Part shown: positions 8,711-16,872 of the stretch, piece by piece
How positions within the stretch are numbered: the stretch's first letter is position 1
Layout of the letters: every line of letters begins with the position of its first letter
The notes under the pieces: model-generated
What the model saw: only the letters and a program-made list of their open reading frames with translations
Told to the model about the DNA's origin: nothing
Databases searched by the model: none
NCBI RefSeq assembly: GCF_036492835.1
Contig: NZ_AP025314.1
Span: forward strand, 2,274,010 to 2,338,009
DNA from: Fulvitalea axinellae
GTDB lineage: Bacteria; Bacteroidota; Bacteroidia; Cytophagales; Cyclobacteriaceae
DNA: 64,000 nt
Direction of reading: 5' to 3'
Made by a program: the position numbers and the translations under genes

Positions 8711-10216
8711 TTAAACTTTTTCCTTGAGAAATTTTTCCAAGCCCCTTCTAAGCCCCATTCCGGGTTGGGGAAGCCTGGGCTTTATAATCTTTCCGTTCTT
8801 TCCGATAAGAATCAACCGAGGATATTTCCTTATATCGTCGGGAAGGAAATAGTGTTGCTCAATGAATCCCATGGCTTGGCCCGAATGTCCGGAGAAAAGG
8901 CTTTCGCCGGGTACTTTGTGTTTTTTGATAGTCTCTTCCCAGTGTTTGCGGTTGCCGTTAAAGCAGAGCCCGACGGCTTTTAGGCCTTTGTCCTCATATT
9001 CTTTTAGGATTTTCATCAGCTCTTTCTCGTTTGGCTGTTCCAGCCCGTTTCTTCCGAGCCATACGTAAAATAATGCTCCGTCCGTAATTAGCGAGGAGAT
9101 TGAAACGGTATCACCTTCTATATTCGTAAAAGTTGCGTCGTGTAACGGTTTTCCCGGTGATAACGCTTTGATATTTTTGAATACGTGGCTGTAGTAATTT
9201 AGAATGGCGGTGTCTTTCGTTTGGTTTTTATGGCGATTGTATACCTCTTCAGTTCCTTCGGAGACAAAGTGTTCAAGTCGATAAATAAGGTTCTCTTCGT
9301 TTAGGATAAAATTAAGAGTGGAATCTTTGAAATGTTTTTGGATTAGCCGATCGTATTCCTGTGCGTAGAGGGTGTGGTAAGCTGTGTCGGTTTCGGAATG
9401 ATTTGCGCTTTTTGCCAAGGCTACCATTTTGGCGTCTTGATCCAGCATGAAATTCAGATATTTTTGATAATGGTAACTGATAGCCAGTTCCGGTCGGCAA
9501 AACGGCTTTTCATTTCTAATTTTTTCGAAAAGAGAAAGGATTTCAGGGAATTCCGGACTGGCGTAATAATTATGGTATCTCGGGTTTGTTCCATTTGGAA
9601 TCATCAGTCCGGCTTTTTCGTAAGGCAGTTCCTCAGAAAGGATCGTTTTCCATTTTTTAGGTAATTCACCGAGTAAGATTTCGTCTTCCAGATGGTCGAA
9701 ATATAAATCCAATGAATCCAAAAAAGCATTAACGTTCACCTTTGTGCTGAGTTTACTGATATTGGCATTATTGATTTTCTTTCGTTTGGAAATCGTGAAC
9801 TTCGCCAGAAAGTTATTGACTTCAGCGTCTGGACCTGTAAAGGTGATTCCTTCGGGAAAGTTTCTATAGTTGCCCTTTAGTTCCAGGCTATGGGTTGGGT
9901 CAATGAACAGTTGTGTGGATTTTTTTCGGTCGAATGAAGTTCCTTGATCGTCAATATCAAGTTGTACAAACTTGGGCCTATAGATTCTGTAATTTTCAAA
10001 ACCAATCTTAAAGTCGCCGTTTTGATGAACACGGATTCTTTGGGCTTTCGCCTTTTGCGGGTAAAGTAATGTTATGGCTTGGTTCTTTTTGGGCATATTT
10101 TCTAATGTGCCTTTAAAAGTGGCTGGAGTTAGTTTTTCTTGGTCTTTAACATCACCACAGGCTAGAAAAATTAGGGAAGTCAGAAGTAAAAAGGTAGAAA
10201 AAGCAGGTTGTTTCAT
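8711..10216 (-). CDS. TlpA-like thioredoxin-fold lipoprotein lacking the CXXC motif
   Basis: A 501-residue protein with a lipoprotein signal peptide (LLLTSLIFLACGD, acylated Cys near residue 20). Residues about 35-130 resemble the DUF4369-like beta domain that precedes many Bacteroidota TlpA proteins, the middle is helical, and residues about 360-501 form a thioredoxin/AhpC-like fold (GDTVSISSL, then FYVWLGRNGLEQPNEKEL, a cis-Pro-type YPRLILIGKNGKII). Where family members have a WCxxC redox pair, this one reads WLGRNGLEQ, so it cannot do normal disulfide exchange. It is probably a periplasm-facing lipoprotein with a non-redox role. The gene stands alone. Confidence 0.7.
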   Translation of the reverse strand: MKQPAFSTFLLLTSLIFLACGDVKDQEKLTPATFKGTLENMPKKNQAITLLYPQKAKAQRIRVHQNGDFKIGFENYRIYRPKFVQLDIDDQGTSFDRKKSTQLFIDPTHSLELKGNYRNFPEGITFTGPDAEVNNFLAKFTISKRKKINNANISKLSTKVNVNAFLDSLDLYFDHLEDEILLGELPKKWKTILSEELPYEKAGLMIPNGTNPRYHNYYASPEFPEILSLFEKIRNEKPFCRPELAISYHYQKYLNFMLDQDAKMVALAKSANHSETDTAYHTLYAQEYDRLIQKHFKDSTLNFILNEENLIYRLEHFVSEGTEEVYNRHKNQTKDTAILNYYSHVFKNIKALSPGKPLHDATFTNIEGDTVSISSLITDGALFYVWLGRNGLEQPNEKELMKILKEYEDKGLKAVGLCFNGNRKHWEETIKKHKVPGESLFSGHSGQAMGFIEQHYFLPDDIRKYPRLILIGKNGKIIKPRLPQPGMGLRRGLEKFLKEKV

Positions 10217-10394
10217 CGATAAAAATTATTTATAATTAAAATATATATAAATATAAGAATAAATATGGTTTGTGTGTGTTAGAATTTTAATATATAAAAA
10301 TCACAGATGCGTTTTGGGATTTTCTTTTAGCTGTAACCCCTAGATGAGGTTACTCTAATTTTTTGAGGAGATTTCTTTTCTTGACAATATAAAT

Positions 10395-10445
10395 GCAACA
10401 CTGTTGCGTTTGTTGTTTTTGATCGTATATTTGCAACCATGTTGC
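10395..10445. promoter_or_regulatory. Promoter with two palindromic operators (putative Zur/Fur-type)
   Basis: Two 13-bp palindromes of form GCAAC-N3-GTTGC lie at 10395-10407 and 10433-10445, 38 bp apart centre to centre. Between and overlapping them is TATATTTG at 10426-10433, an exact Bacteroidota TAnnTTTG -7 element, with a TTG at 10404-10406 nineteen bases upstream as the -33 element. A repressor bound to both palindromes would cover both core elements. The operon behind encodes a MerC-domain protein, a zinc-dependent GTP cyclohydrolase and a TonB receptor, so a Fur-family metal regulator such as Zur is the natural candidate; that assignment is inference. Confidence 0.6.
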
Positions 10446-10459
10446 GTAATAATAGAATC

Positions 10460-10858
10460 ATGTCCATTCCTCTCAAATCTGATTTTATAGGTGCCTGGGC
10501 AAGCGGGCTTTGCTTGGTCCACTGTACTATTACACCGTTTTTGTTTGTCGCCCAGACTTGTGCGGCTAGTTGTTGTGAGGTGGCGCCGTCATGGTGGCGA
10601 TCGATAGATTTATTGTTCCTGTTAGTCTCTTTCGTAGCGGTATATCGTTCGGTGGGCAACAGTTCTAGGGGGTGGATGCGCTATGCGTTATGGATAGCTT
10701 GGGTGCTTTTGTCCTTAAGTGTCTCAAATGAGTACTTTGGGGTATTTGAGGTCTCCGAAATTTTGGCGCAATCTCCGGCTGTTAGTTTGATTATTCTACA
10801 CTTGTATAACCGAAAATATTGCGCGTGCGAAGCCGAGGCTTGTTGCGCGGTATCTTAA
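10460..10858 (+). CDS. MerC-domain small membrane protein
   Basis: A 132-residue (from ATG 10460) inner-membrane protein with about four hydrophobic helices and many cysteines: CLVHCTITPFLF, TCAASCCEV and a C-terminal CACEAEACCAVS tail. This matches the MerC family, originally mercuric ion transporters; in Bacteroidota such proteins commonly occur in metal-regulated operons. An upstream in-frame ATG at 10439 lies inside an operator palindrome and near the predicted transcription start, so ATG 10460 is preferred. The 3' end is 17 bp upstream of the preferred FolE start. It probably handles a thiophilic metal such as zinc; the direction of transport is unknown. Confidence 0.7.
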   Translation: MSIPLKSDFIGAWASGLCLVHCTITPFLFVAQTCAASCCEVAPSWWRSIDLLFLLVSFVAVYRSVGNSSRGWMRYALWIAWVLLSLSVSNEYFGVFEVSEILAQSPAVSLIILHLYNRKYCACEAEACCAVS

Positions 10859-10875
10859 TTCCAATTTTTCCGAAT

Positions 10876-11553
10876 ATGGATGATGTCCAAAAAGAATTAA
10901 TAGGGGACAACCATGTCCTTGTCAATAAGGATACGCCTTTGCGCGCCGACGCCTTTGATAAACCTGACGAGGTTAAGGTAAAGAATATCCAACGCCACTT
11001 CGAACGGATTATGGAAGAGCTGGGCCTTGACCTAACGGACGACAGCCTTTCGGGAACTCCTTATCGGGTGGCGAAAATGTATGTCAAAGAACTGTTCTAT
11101 GGCTTGCGTCCGGACCGAAGGCCAAAGGTTTCCGCTTTTGAGAACAAGTATGCTTATGACAAGATATTGGTAGAGCAAGACATTGTAGTCGATTCTGTTT
11201 GCGAACACCATTTTCTGCCGATCGTGGGTTATGCCCATATCGGTTATATTCCTTCGGGCAAGGTTGTCGGATTGTCCAAGATTAACCGTTTGGTTGATTA
11301 TTATTCGCACAGACCACAAGTGCAGGAACGTTTGTGTCTTCAGGTGTTGGAAGACCTTCAGGAATCATTGGAAACCGAAAGTGTAATTGTCATCGTTAGC
11401 GCCAAACACTTGTGCGTTTCCTCAAGGGGCATTAAGGACAAAAGCAGTTTTACGACCACGATGGAATACGGGGGCGTGTTTAACGACTCGACAAAACGTG
11501 ACCAGTTTCTGAAGTTGTTGGAGGCGGGGCGTGCGCAAAGTTTTTCTGTTTGA
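10876..11553 (+). CDS. folE: GTP cyclohydrolase I (FolE)
   Basis: A 225-residue cytosolic enzyme that converts GTP to 7,8-dihydroneopterin triphosphate, the first step of folate, pterin and queuosine-precursor synthesis. The family signatures are visible: the zinc-ligand segment VDSVCEHHFLP (Cys near 109, His near 112), GYIPSGKVVGLSKINR, and HLCVSSRGIKDKSS with the third zinc ligand (Cys near 180). It is therefore the zinc-dependent type I enzyme, not FolE2. An in-frame ATG at 10819 would overlap the MerC gene and add 19 atypical residues, so ATG 10876 is chosen. Its place between a MerC-domain gene and a TonB receptor suggests a second, metal-regulated copy whose synthesis is raised when zinc is short. 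Confidence 0.92.
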   Translation: MDDVQKELIGDNHVLVNKDTPLRADAFDKPDEVKVKNIQRHFERIMEELGLDLTDDSLSGTPYRVAKMYVKELFYGLRPDRRPKVSAFENKYAYDKILVEQDIVVDSVCEHHFLPIVGYAHIGYIPSGKVVGLSKINRLVDYYSHRPQVQERLCLQVLEDLQESLETESVIVIVSAKHLCVSSRGIKDKSSFTTTMEYGGVFNDSTKRDQFLKLLEAGRAQSFSV

Positions 11554-11616
11554 TACCCTAGGTGTAGACAATCACACGAAATAAACTCAACTCATCAAAC
11601 CAGACTCAGATAAGAA

Positions 11617-13908
11617 ATGAGATCGCTCATCACCTTAATTATTATATTGATTGCGCTGACCGAGGGCCTTGCGCAAGGAGCCTCGATATATGGACGTATC
11701 AGGAGCGCTTCGGGCTTTGTCGAACTGGCGCAGGTCGGCTTGAGGAGCACTTCTTATGGAGCCGTTACCGACGGCGAAGGCAATTTTAGGATCGATGGTA
11801 TACCAGAGGGCGAATACCGTTTGGTTTGTTCGCATGTCGGAATGAAAGAATACGCCAAGAAGATCCGTTTAGAGACGGGGATAAATCGTGAAATCAACAT
11901 TCTTTTGGAAGAGAATGCGGAAACATTGGAGCGAGTGGTGGTTACCGGAACCCGGACACAACGGAAAATTACGGAAAGCCCCGTGGCCGTGAATGTTCTG
12001 AACGCGCAAACGCTTGAGTTCACGCAATCGGCCACTTTGTCGGACGGCTTGTCTTTTCAGCCGGGACTTAGGGTGGAGACCGACTGCCAAACGTGTAATT
12101 ATACTCAGCTACGGATGAACGGCCTTCAGGGCGGTTATTCCCAAATATTGATCAATAGCCGTCCGGTTTTCAGCGCCTTGACGGGCTTGTACGGGCTGGA
12201 ACAGATTCCTACCAACCTGATAGACCGTGTGGAGGTGGTTCGCGGTGGCGGTTCGGCTTTGTACGGATCCAGCGCTATAGCGGGCACGGTGAACGTAATT
12301 ACGAAAAAGCCGAAAAGCAACTCGTATTCGGTTTCGAACAGCATTTCGTTGATTGACGGAGAAGAGGCGGACAATCAGTTTAACGTTAACGGAACCATTG
12401 TGAACGAGTCAGCGACAGCGGGCCTGTCGTTTTTCGGAACAAGGAGAAAGCGAGAAGGCTATGACGCTAACGGCGACGGTTTTTCAGAAATGGCCCAGTT
12501 GCGGACCAATTCTTTCGGTACGGACGCTTTCCTGATGTTGGGCGACAGGGCTACCTTGGGCGCCAACCTGTACAGCATATATGAAGACAGGCGAGGTGGC
12601 AACAAACTGAATACCGTAGCCCATTTGGCAGATCAGGCCGAGGAACGGATCCACCATGTCCTGATTGGCGGGTTGGACTTCGAGTATGAGGGCAAAGGCT
12701 GGGATCTGACCGCTTACTTTTCGGGGCAGGATACTCGCCGGAAACATTATACGGGCGTGAACAATTTCGATCAGGGCGAAGCGCCGTTGGAGGCTTATGG
12801 AAACACGAAAAACTGGACGCTATTGGGAGGATTTCAGCTGAATACAACTTTGGCGGATTTTCTGGGAGGAAAGAATGTGTTGTCTTTGGGCGGGGAAATC
12901 AAATACGATTATACTTTCGACAAAATACCTCTGTACGATTATCTGATAGACCAAGATGTGCGTCAGGGAGGGGTTTTCGCCCAAAGTGATTGGGAAATTA
13001 CGCCGGCGTTGACATTGTTGACCGGCGTGCGGGTTGATAAACATAATTTGGTGGACGGACTAATCGCATCGCCCAGGGTCAGCGCGCTGTACCGGTTGGG
13101 TAATTTCCAGTTCCGTGGCGCGTATTCGACGGGCTATCGGGCGCCACAGGCATTTGACACCGACCTTCATTTGGCCTTTTCGGAAGGAGGGGTGACATTG
13201 CCGGCCTTTGATCCGGAATTGGAGGAAGAACGGTCGAGGAGCTTTTCCTTGTCAGTGAATTACGAACGATCGACGGCGGATTTTATGTACGGTATCAGTC
13301 TGGAAGGATTCCGGACCCGGTTGTTCGACACGTTCGTTTTTGAGGAAGACGGGGAAGATGAAAAAGGTAATACCATTATGCGCAAAAAGAACGGGGATAA
13401 CTCGACTGTTACCGGCCTTACCTTTGAGCTAAGGGGAGCTTTTAGGGAAAAAATACAGGCCGAAGCGGGTGTTACTTTCCAGCGGAGCAGTTACGACGAG
13501 GGCGTGAAGTATTTGGAAGGTTTGCCGGCTACCAAAGATTTTCTTCGCACACCGAACGATTACGGTTTCTGGACATTGACCTATTTTCCTTTTTCGGAGG
13601 CTTACGTGTCATTGTCGGGTGTGTATACCGGCAGTATGAAAGTGCCGCATTTCGCCGGCGCGCCGGGTGTTACGGAAGATTCCTATTACGATTCGCCTGA
13701 ATTTTGGGAAACTCATATTAAACTGTCGAAGACGCTACATATCGGCGCCGGCGGACACGATTTGGAATTCTTCGGTGGGATCCGGAATATCTTCAACGCT
13801 TATCAGGACGATTTCGATTTGGGTAAAGACCGTGACAGCGGTTACATTTACGGGCCGTCGGCGCCGAGGACTTACTTTGTGGGAGCTAAACTTGGATTTA
13901 TGAATTAA
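11617..13908 (+). CDS. TonB-dependent outer-membrane receptor (probable metal or metallophore uptake)
   Basis: A 763-residue receptor. Signal peptide at residues 1-19 (ending EGLAQ), then a carboxypeptidase-regulatory-like domain (residues about 22-100, SIYGRIRSASGFVELAQVGL), a plug domain with ERVVVTGTRTQRKITESPV and the conserved RVEVVRGGGSALYGS, and a C-terminal 22-strand barrel. The plug contains an unusual cysteine pair, ETDCQTCNYTQLRMNGL, which recurs in Bacteroidota receptors of this FecA/BtuB-like group. It lies 63 bp after folE in an operon headed by putative Zur-type operators, so zinc or zincophore uptake powered by TonB-ExbBD is the best guess; cobalamin or iron chelates are alternatives. 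Confidence 0.85.
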   Translation: MRSLITLIIILIALTEGLAQGASIYGRIRSASGFVELAQVGLRSTSYGAVTDGEGNFRIDGIPEGEYRLVCSHVGMKEYAKKIRLETGINREINILLEENAETLERVVVTGTRTQRKITESPVAVNVLNAQTLEFTQSATLSDGLSFQPGLRVETDCQTCNYTQLRMNGLQGGYSQILINSRPVFSALTGLYGLEQIPTNLIDRVEVVRGGGSALYGSSAIAGTVNVITKKPKSNSYSVSNSISLIDGEEADNQFNVNGTIVNESATAGLSFFGTRRKREGYDANGDGFSEMAQLRTNSFGTDAFLMLGDRATLGANLYSIYEDRRGGNKLNTVAHLADQAEERIHHVLIGGLDFEYEGKGWDLTAYFSGQDTRRKHYTGVNNFDQGEAPLEAYGNTKNWTLLGGFQLNTTLADFLGGKNVLSLGGEIKYDYTFDKIPLYDYLIDQDVRQGGVFAQSDWEITPALTLLTGVRVDKHNLVDGLIASPRVSALYRLGNFQFRGAYSTGYRAPQAFDTDLHLAFSEGGVTLPAFDPELEEERSRSFSLSVNYERSTADFMYGISLEGFRTRLFDTFVFEEDGEDEKGNTIMRKKNGDNSTVTGLTFELRGAFREKIQAEAGVTFQRSSYDEGVKYLEGLPATKDFLRTPNDYGFWTLTYFPFSEAYVSLSGVYTGSMKVPHFAGAPGVTEDSYYDSPEFWETHIKLSKTLHIGAGGHDLEFFGGIRNIFNAYQDDFDLGKDRDSGYIYGPSAPRTYFVGAKLGFMN

Positions 13909-13917
13909 CAAGAACAT

Positions 13918-13992
13918 TGTCCGCCGGCGGGGTTACTCATATCGTTATGTTAGCAACTTCTTTCGCCCCGTTTCGGCGGACATTTTTTTTTT
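13918..13992 (+). terminator. Rho-independent terminator
   Basis: TGTCCGCCG (13918-13926) pairs with CGGCGGACA (13974-13982), further inner G+C pairs are possible, and a run of ten T follows at 13983-13992. It ends the MerC-folE-TonB receptor operon. Confidence 0.85.
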
Positions 13993-14101
13993 GCGCAATT
14001 AGAGGTATAAGAGACTCAACGAACCGGCATTACACCTTATAATTAAAAAATTAGTTGAATCTAATCTGTTAATTATTTAGTTTGAATGTGTAATCAATTT
14101 T

Positions 14102-14881
14102 TTGAGAATAAAACCTCGTCTTATGAAGGGTCTAATTCCAGTTTTAGTCTTTTTTATATTAGTTCCGGTTTTCTGTGCCGGTCAGAAAGTGGGTGGTTTT
14201 CCGGTAATAGAGGGATTGGATACCAGAGGATTCAAAGAGCGAGTTGCTTGGGTCCCCGAAAGAGTCGAATGCCGTTACTTATACATCGGAAAGTTACAAG
14301 ACAGTATCAGGGTTGGAAATGACCTAAGCCCGTATTGGAATTCAAAAATCATGTCTGATTATTTGTGTTACGAAAGTGACAGTGTGGACAGAAGATTAAG
14401 TGCATTGGGTTATTGGGAGTGGACAAAATTAGAGGTGCTGGTGGACACGACTCAGCGTATTCTAGTTAAGAAAGAAAGAGGCTTTACTATTGATAAATAT
14501 TATTTAGCCTATCCAGTATTGATTGTAAATCAAAACAGCATCCCTGTGAATATAGGGGTGCCTGAATATTTAGATTTGAGTGTGGAAGCCCGTGATTTGG
14601 ATGGCCATTGGAAAACTCTTGCCCGGCCATTTAATTTCTTTTGCCTTTCGGGTGCTTCAATGGTACATTTACCTCCAGGAGAGGTGGTTTTGGGTAACGC
14701 TTTGATTTTTAGCGGCGCTACGATGACTTCGTTACGGGTACGTTTTGGGAATTCGGTTTCGGAGTCATTTTGGGGATCGGTGAATCTGGGGCAATTGACG
14801 GATTCGGCTCCATTCAATTATTTTTATGACGGACGTGCTTGGAGTTATCCCGAATTAGCGAGTCGGCATTTTTACTGGTAA
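14102..14881 (+). CDS. Exported protein of unknown function
   Basis: I do not recognise this 259-residue protein. It has a clear signal peptide (LIPVLVFFILVPVFCAGQK, cleavage near residue 27; the Cys there lies too near a Gly-Gln to exclude a lipoprotein). The mature part is beta-rich with many aromatic residues and a block reading LIVNQNSIPVNIGVPEYLDL that looks like an immunoglobulin-like or jelly-roll strand pair. An alternative ATG at 14123 would give the shorter, more usual n-region. It is a single gene with its own upstream A+T-rich region between two terminators, so it is probably transcribed alone. Confidence 0.6.
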   Translation: MRIKPRLMKGLIPVLVFFILVPVFCAGQKVGGFPVIEGLDTRGFKERVAWVPERVECRYLYIGKLQDSIRVGNDLSPYWNSKIMSDYLCYESDSVDRRLSALGYWEWTKLEVLVDTTQRILVKKERGFTIDKYYLAYPVLIVNQNSIPVNIGVPEYLDLSVEARDLDGHWKTLARPFNFFCLSGASMVHLPPGEVVLGNALIFSGATMTSLRVRFGNSVSESFWGSVNLGQLTDSAPFNYFYDGRAWSYPELASRHFYW

Positions 14882-15028
14882 ACAGGGCTGATTTTTTTGT
14901 GAATTTGATCACAGGATTTCACATATAGGGTTTGACTTGATACTGGACTATTCTCGTCTTTTGATAATCCATACGGCTTTGACCAGAGGGTAGGGGGGGA
15001 TAAGAATGCTATGTTTGGAGACAAAGAA

Positions 15029-15050
15029 CGCCTCGGAAACCTCCGAGGCG
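15029..15050 (-). terminator. Terminator of the SusCD transcript
   Basis: CGCCTCGGA (15029-15037) pairs perfectly with TCCGAGGCG (15042-15050) around a 4-nt loop; on the minus strand a T-rich run (TTCTTT) follows. It lies 43 bp downstream of the SusD stop codon. Confidence 0.75.
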
Positions 15051-15093
15051 TATGAACCTAATTTGCCTATGTTTTAGGTTGTGTTGTTTTTCG

Positions 15094-16854
15094 TTATTCC
15101 CAGCCGGGGTTTTGAGACAGTTGCGGATTTAGGGTCAGCTCCTGTGTAGGGATGGGCCTGAGATAGTCGCGGTCTGGGTTGAAGCCATAGCCGGCGGGAA
15201 GACTTTTTTGATAAGGGTCAATGTATCCGTTTTCGTCAAGGAAAAGGTTTTCCCCTATTATAATGCGGTCTTGGCCGTCGCTGGTGTATGTACCCTGCAA
15301 GTCGCTGTCTTTGTAGAGGAAGCCCTTTGGCCTTTTGCCAACGATTAGCTCGTGGGCGCGCCATCTTAGCAGGTCGCTAAGTCTTGTGCCGTCAAGGGCG
15401 GTTTCCACACGACGTTCCCGTCGGATCTCGTTGATCAGGGCGCTAAGGGCAGAGAATGCTTTGTTTGGGTCGTTCGGAACGGCGCCCAAGCTTAGGTGAG
15501 GCATTCCAACCCTGTCGCGGAGTTTGTTGATCGATTTGTCAAGGTCGCCTTGCGTTAGGTTGCCCGTTTCCGCTTTGGCCTCAGCGTAGTTGAGCAGTAC
15601 CTCGGCGAAACGGAAAATTACGGTCCCGACAGTGGCTTGGTTCGCTCCCGAGCGCTCATCGGGATCAAGTGACGCTCCTTTGAAAATCTGGTAGCCCGTA
15701 GTACAGCGGTTCTCTTGCGTATCCGCCAATCGTGGTTTCTCGAATGGGATAATGATATCTCCTTCACCCAAAATCTTGTTTCCCGGAATCAGGGTCACCT
15801 GCGAAAATCTAGGGTCCCGGTTGGCCGAAATCGAAACTAAGCTTTTCTGGTCGTTGGCCCCGTTGTATAGCGGGCTTATTGCGATCGGCAGTCCATCTGA
15901 ACAAAGATAACTGTCAACAAGCGCCTTGGATAAGCCAGTATCCATTCCCTGATGTGGGATTCTGTTGCCGAGATTATGTGTGACGCCAAGTTCCCGGTCG
16001 TATTTTTTCCAGAGCATTACTTCCGATACGCCCGAATAGTCAGTTTTGTTGAAGACGTTATGGTAATCCATCGCAGGGTCGCCGGTACTGTACAACGAAA
16101 ATTTACCTCCGTCGATGAGCTGGCCGGCCACTTCGGCGGCAAGTTGCAGATATTTTGAGCCGTCGGATCCGTTTACGCCGAATGGTGTTCCGGTGTGGTA
16201 TTTCTCCCACGTGCCTTCAAAGAGACATACTCGGGATTTAAAGGCCATGGCCACTTCCTTATTTATCCGGAATGCGGGTGCTTTGCCTTTTTCCTTAAGC
16301 CCGGCTATGGCTTTGTCAAGATCCATGATGATGGAGTCCACGACTACGTTGCGGGCATCGCGTTTGGCGTAAAGTTCTTCTGAATCGATATTGAGAGGTT
16401 TGGATATCCAAGGAACATCGCCAAAGGCCTTGACTTTCTCGAAATAGAACCATGCCCGGAAGAATCTCGCTTCGCCCATAAAATGGTTAACGTCGGCTAC
16501 AGTGCCTTCCACGGAGGCGGTGTTGGCGAGCATGTAGTTGACTTTCCGGATATTGTCCCAGTTCCAACCTCCACCGCTGGTCGGTACTTCGTCGCGTCCG
16601 GCAAGCCGGTTGTTGAAAGTTCCGGGCACGAGGTTATCGCTGTTATTGTCCCAAAGGACGGAGAAGTTCCACCAACCGCTGTGTACCGGGAATGCTCCGT
16701 AAAACTGGTTGCAATAGAGCTTCATGTCCTCGGTAGACTTCCAATAATCATTCGGTGAAATCTCATCGAGGGGATACCGCTCCAAAAATTCCTCGTTGCA
16801 TGCGCTGCACAGCGCCATAAGGGCCAGGCAGATATATAAGAATATTTTTTTCAT
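15094..16854 (-). CDS. SusD/RagB-family nutrient-binding lipoprotein
   Basis: A 586-residue lipoprotein (signal ending LMALCSACNEEF, acylated Cys near residue 19) of the SusD/RagB family, the surface lid that captures a glycan, peptide or other ligand and closes over its SusC channel. Family marks are the start NEEFLERYPLDEISPNDYW, the TPR-like central helices (FMGEARFFRAWFYFEKVKAF), and the C-terminal RRERRVETALDGTRLSDLLRW and PIPTQELTLNPQLSQNPGW. It follows the SusC gene by 18 bp in the same transcript. No glycoside hydrolase, lyase or protease gene accompanies the pair, so the ligand cannot be predicted. Confidence 0.95.
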   Translation of the reverse strand: MKKIFLYICLALMALCSACNEEFLERYPLDEISPNDYWKSTEDMKLYCNQFYGAFPVHSGWWNFSVLWDNNSDNLVPGTFNNRLAGRDEVPTSGGGWNWDNIRKVNYMLANTASVEGTVADVNHFMGEARFFRAWFYFEKVKAFGDVPWISKPLNIDSEELYAKRDARNVVVDSIIMDLDKAIAGLKEKGKAPAFRINKEVAMAFKSRVCLFEGTWEKYHTGTPFGVNGSDGSKYLQLAAEVAGQLIDGGKFSLYSTGDPAMDYHNVFNKTDYSGVSEVMLWKKYDRELGVTHNLGNRIPHQGMDTGLSKALVDSYLCSDGLPIAISPLYNGANDQKSLVSISANRDPRFSQVTLIPGNKILGEGDIIIPFEKPRLADTQENRCTTGYQIFKGASLDPDERSGANQATVGTVIFRFAEVLLNYAEAKAETGNLTQGDLDKSINKLRDRVGMPHLSLGAVPNDPNKAFSALSALINEIRRERRVETALDGTRLSDLLRWRAHELIVGKRPKGFLYKDSDLQGTYTSDGQDRIIIGENLFLDENGYIDPYQKSLPAGYGFNPDRDYLRPIPTQELTLNPQLSQNPGWE

Positions 16855-16872
16855 GTTTTTCCTCGTTAATCG

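Noticed and set aside
8639..8983. A 114-codon plus-strand frame behind the hydrolase gene
   Set aside because: Mostly antisense to the TlpA-like lipoprotein gene and without protein-family features.
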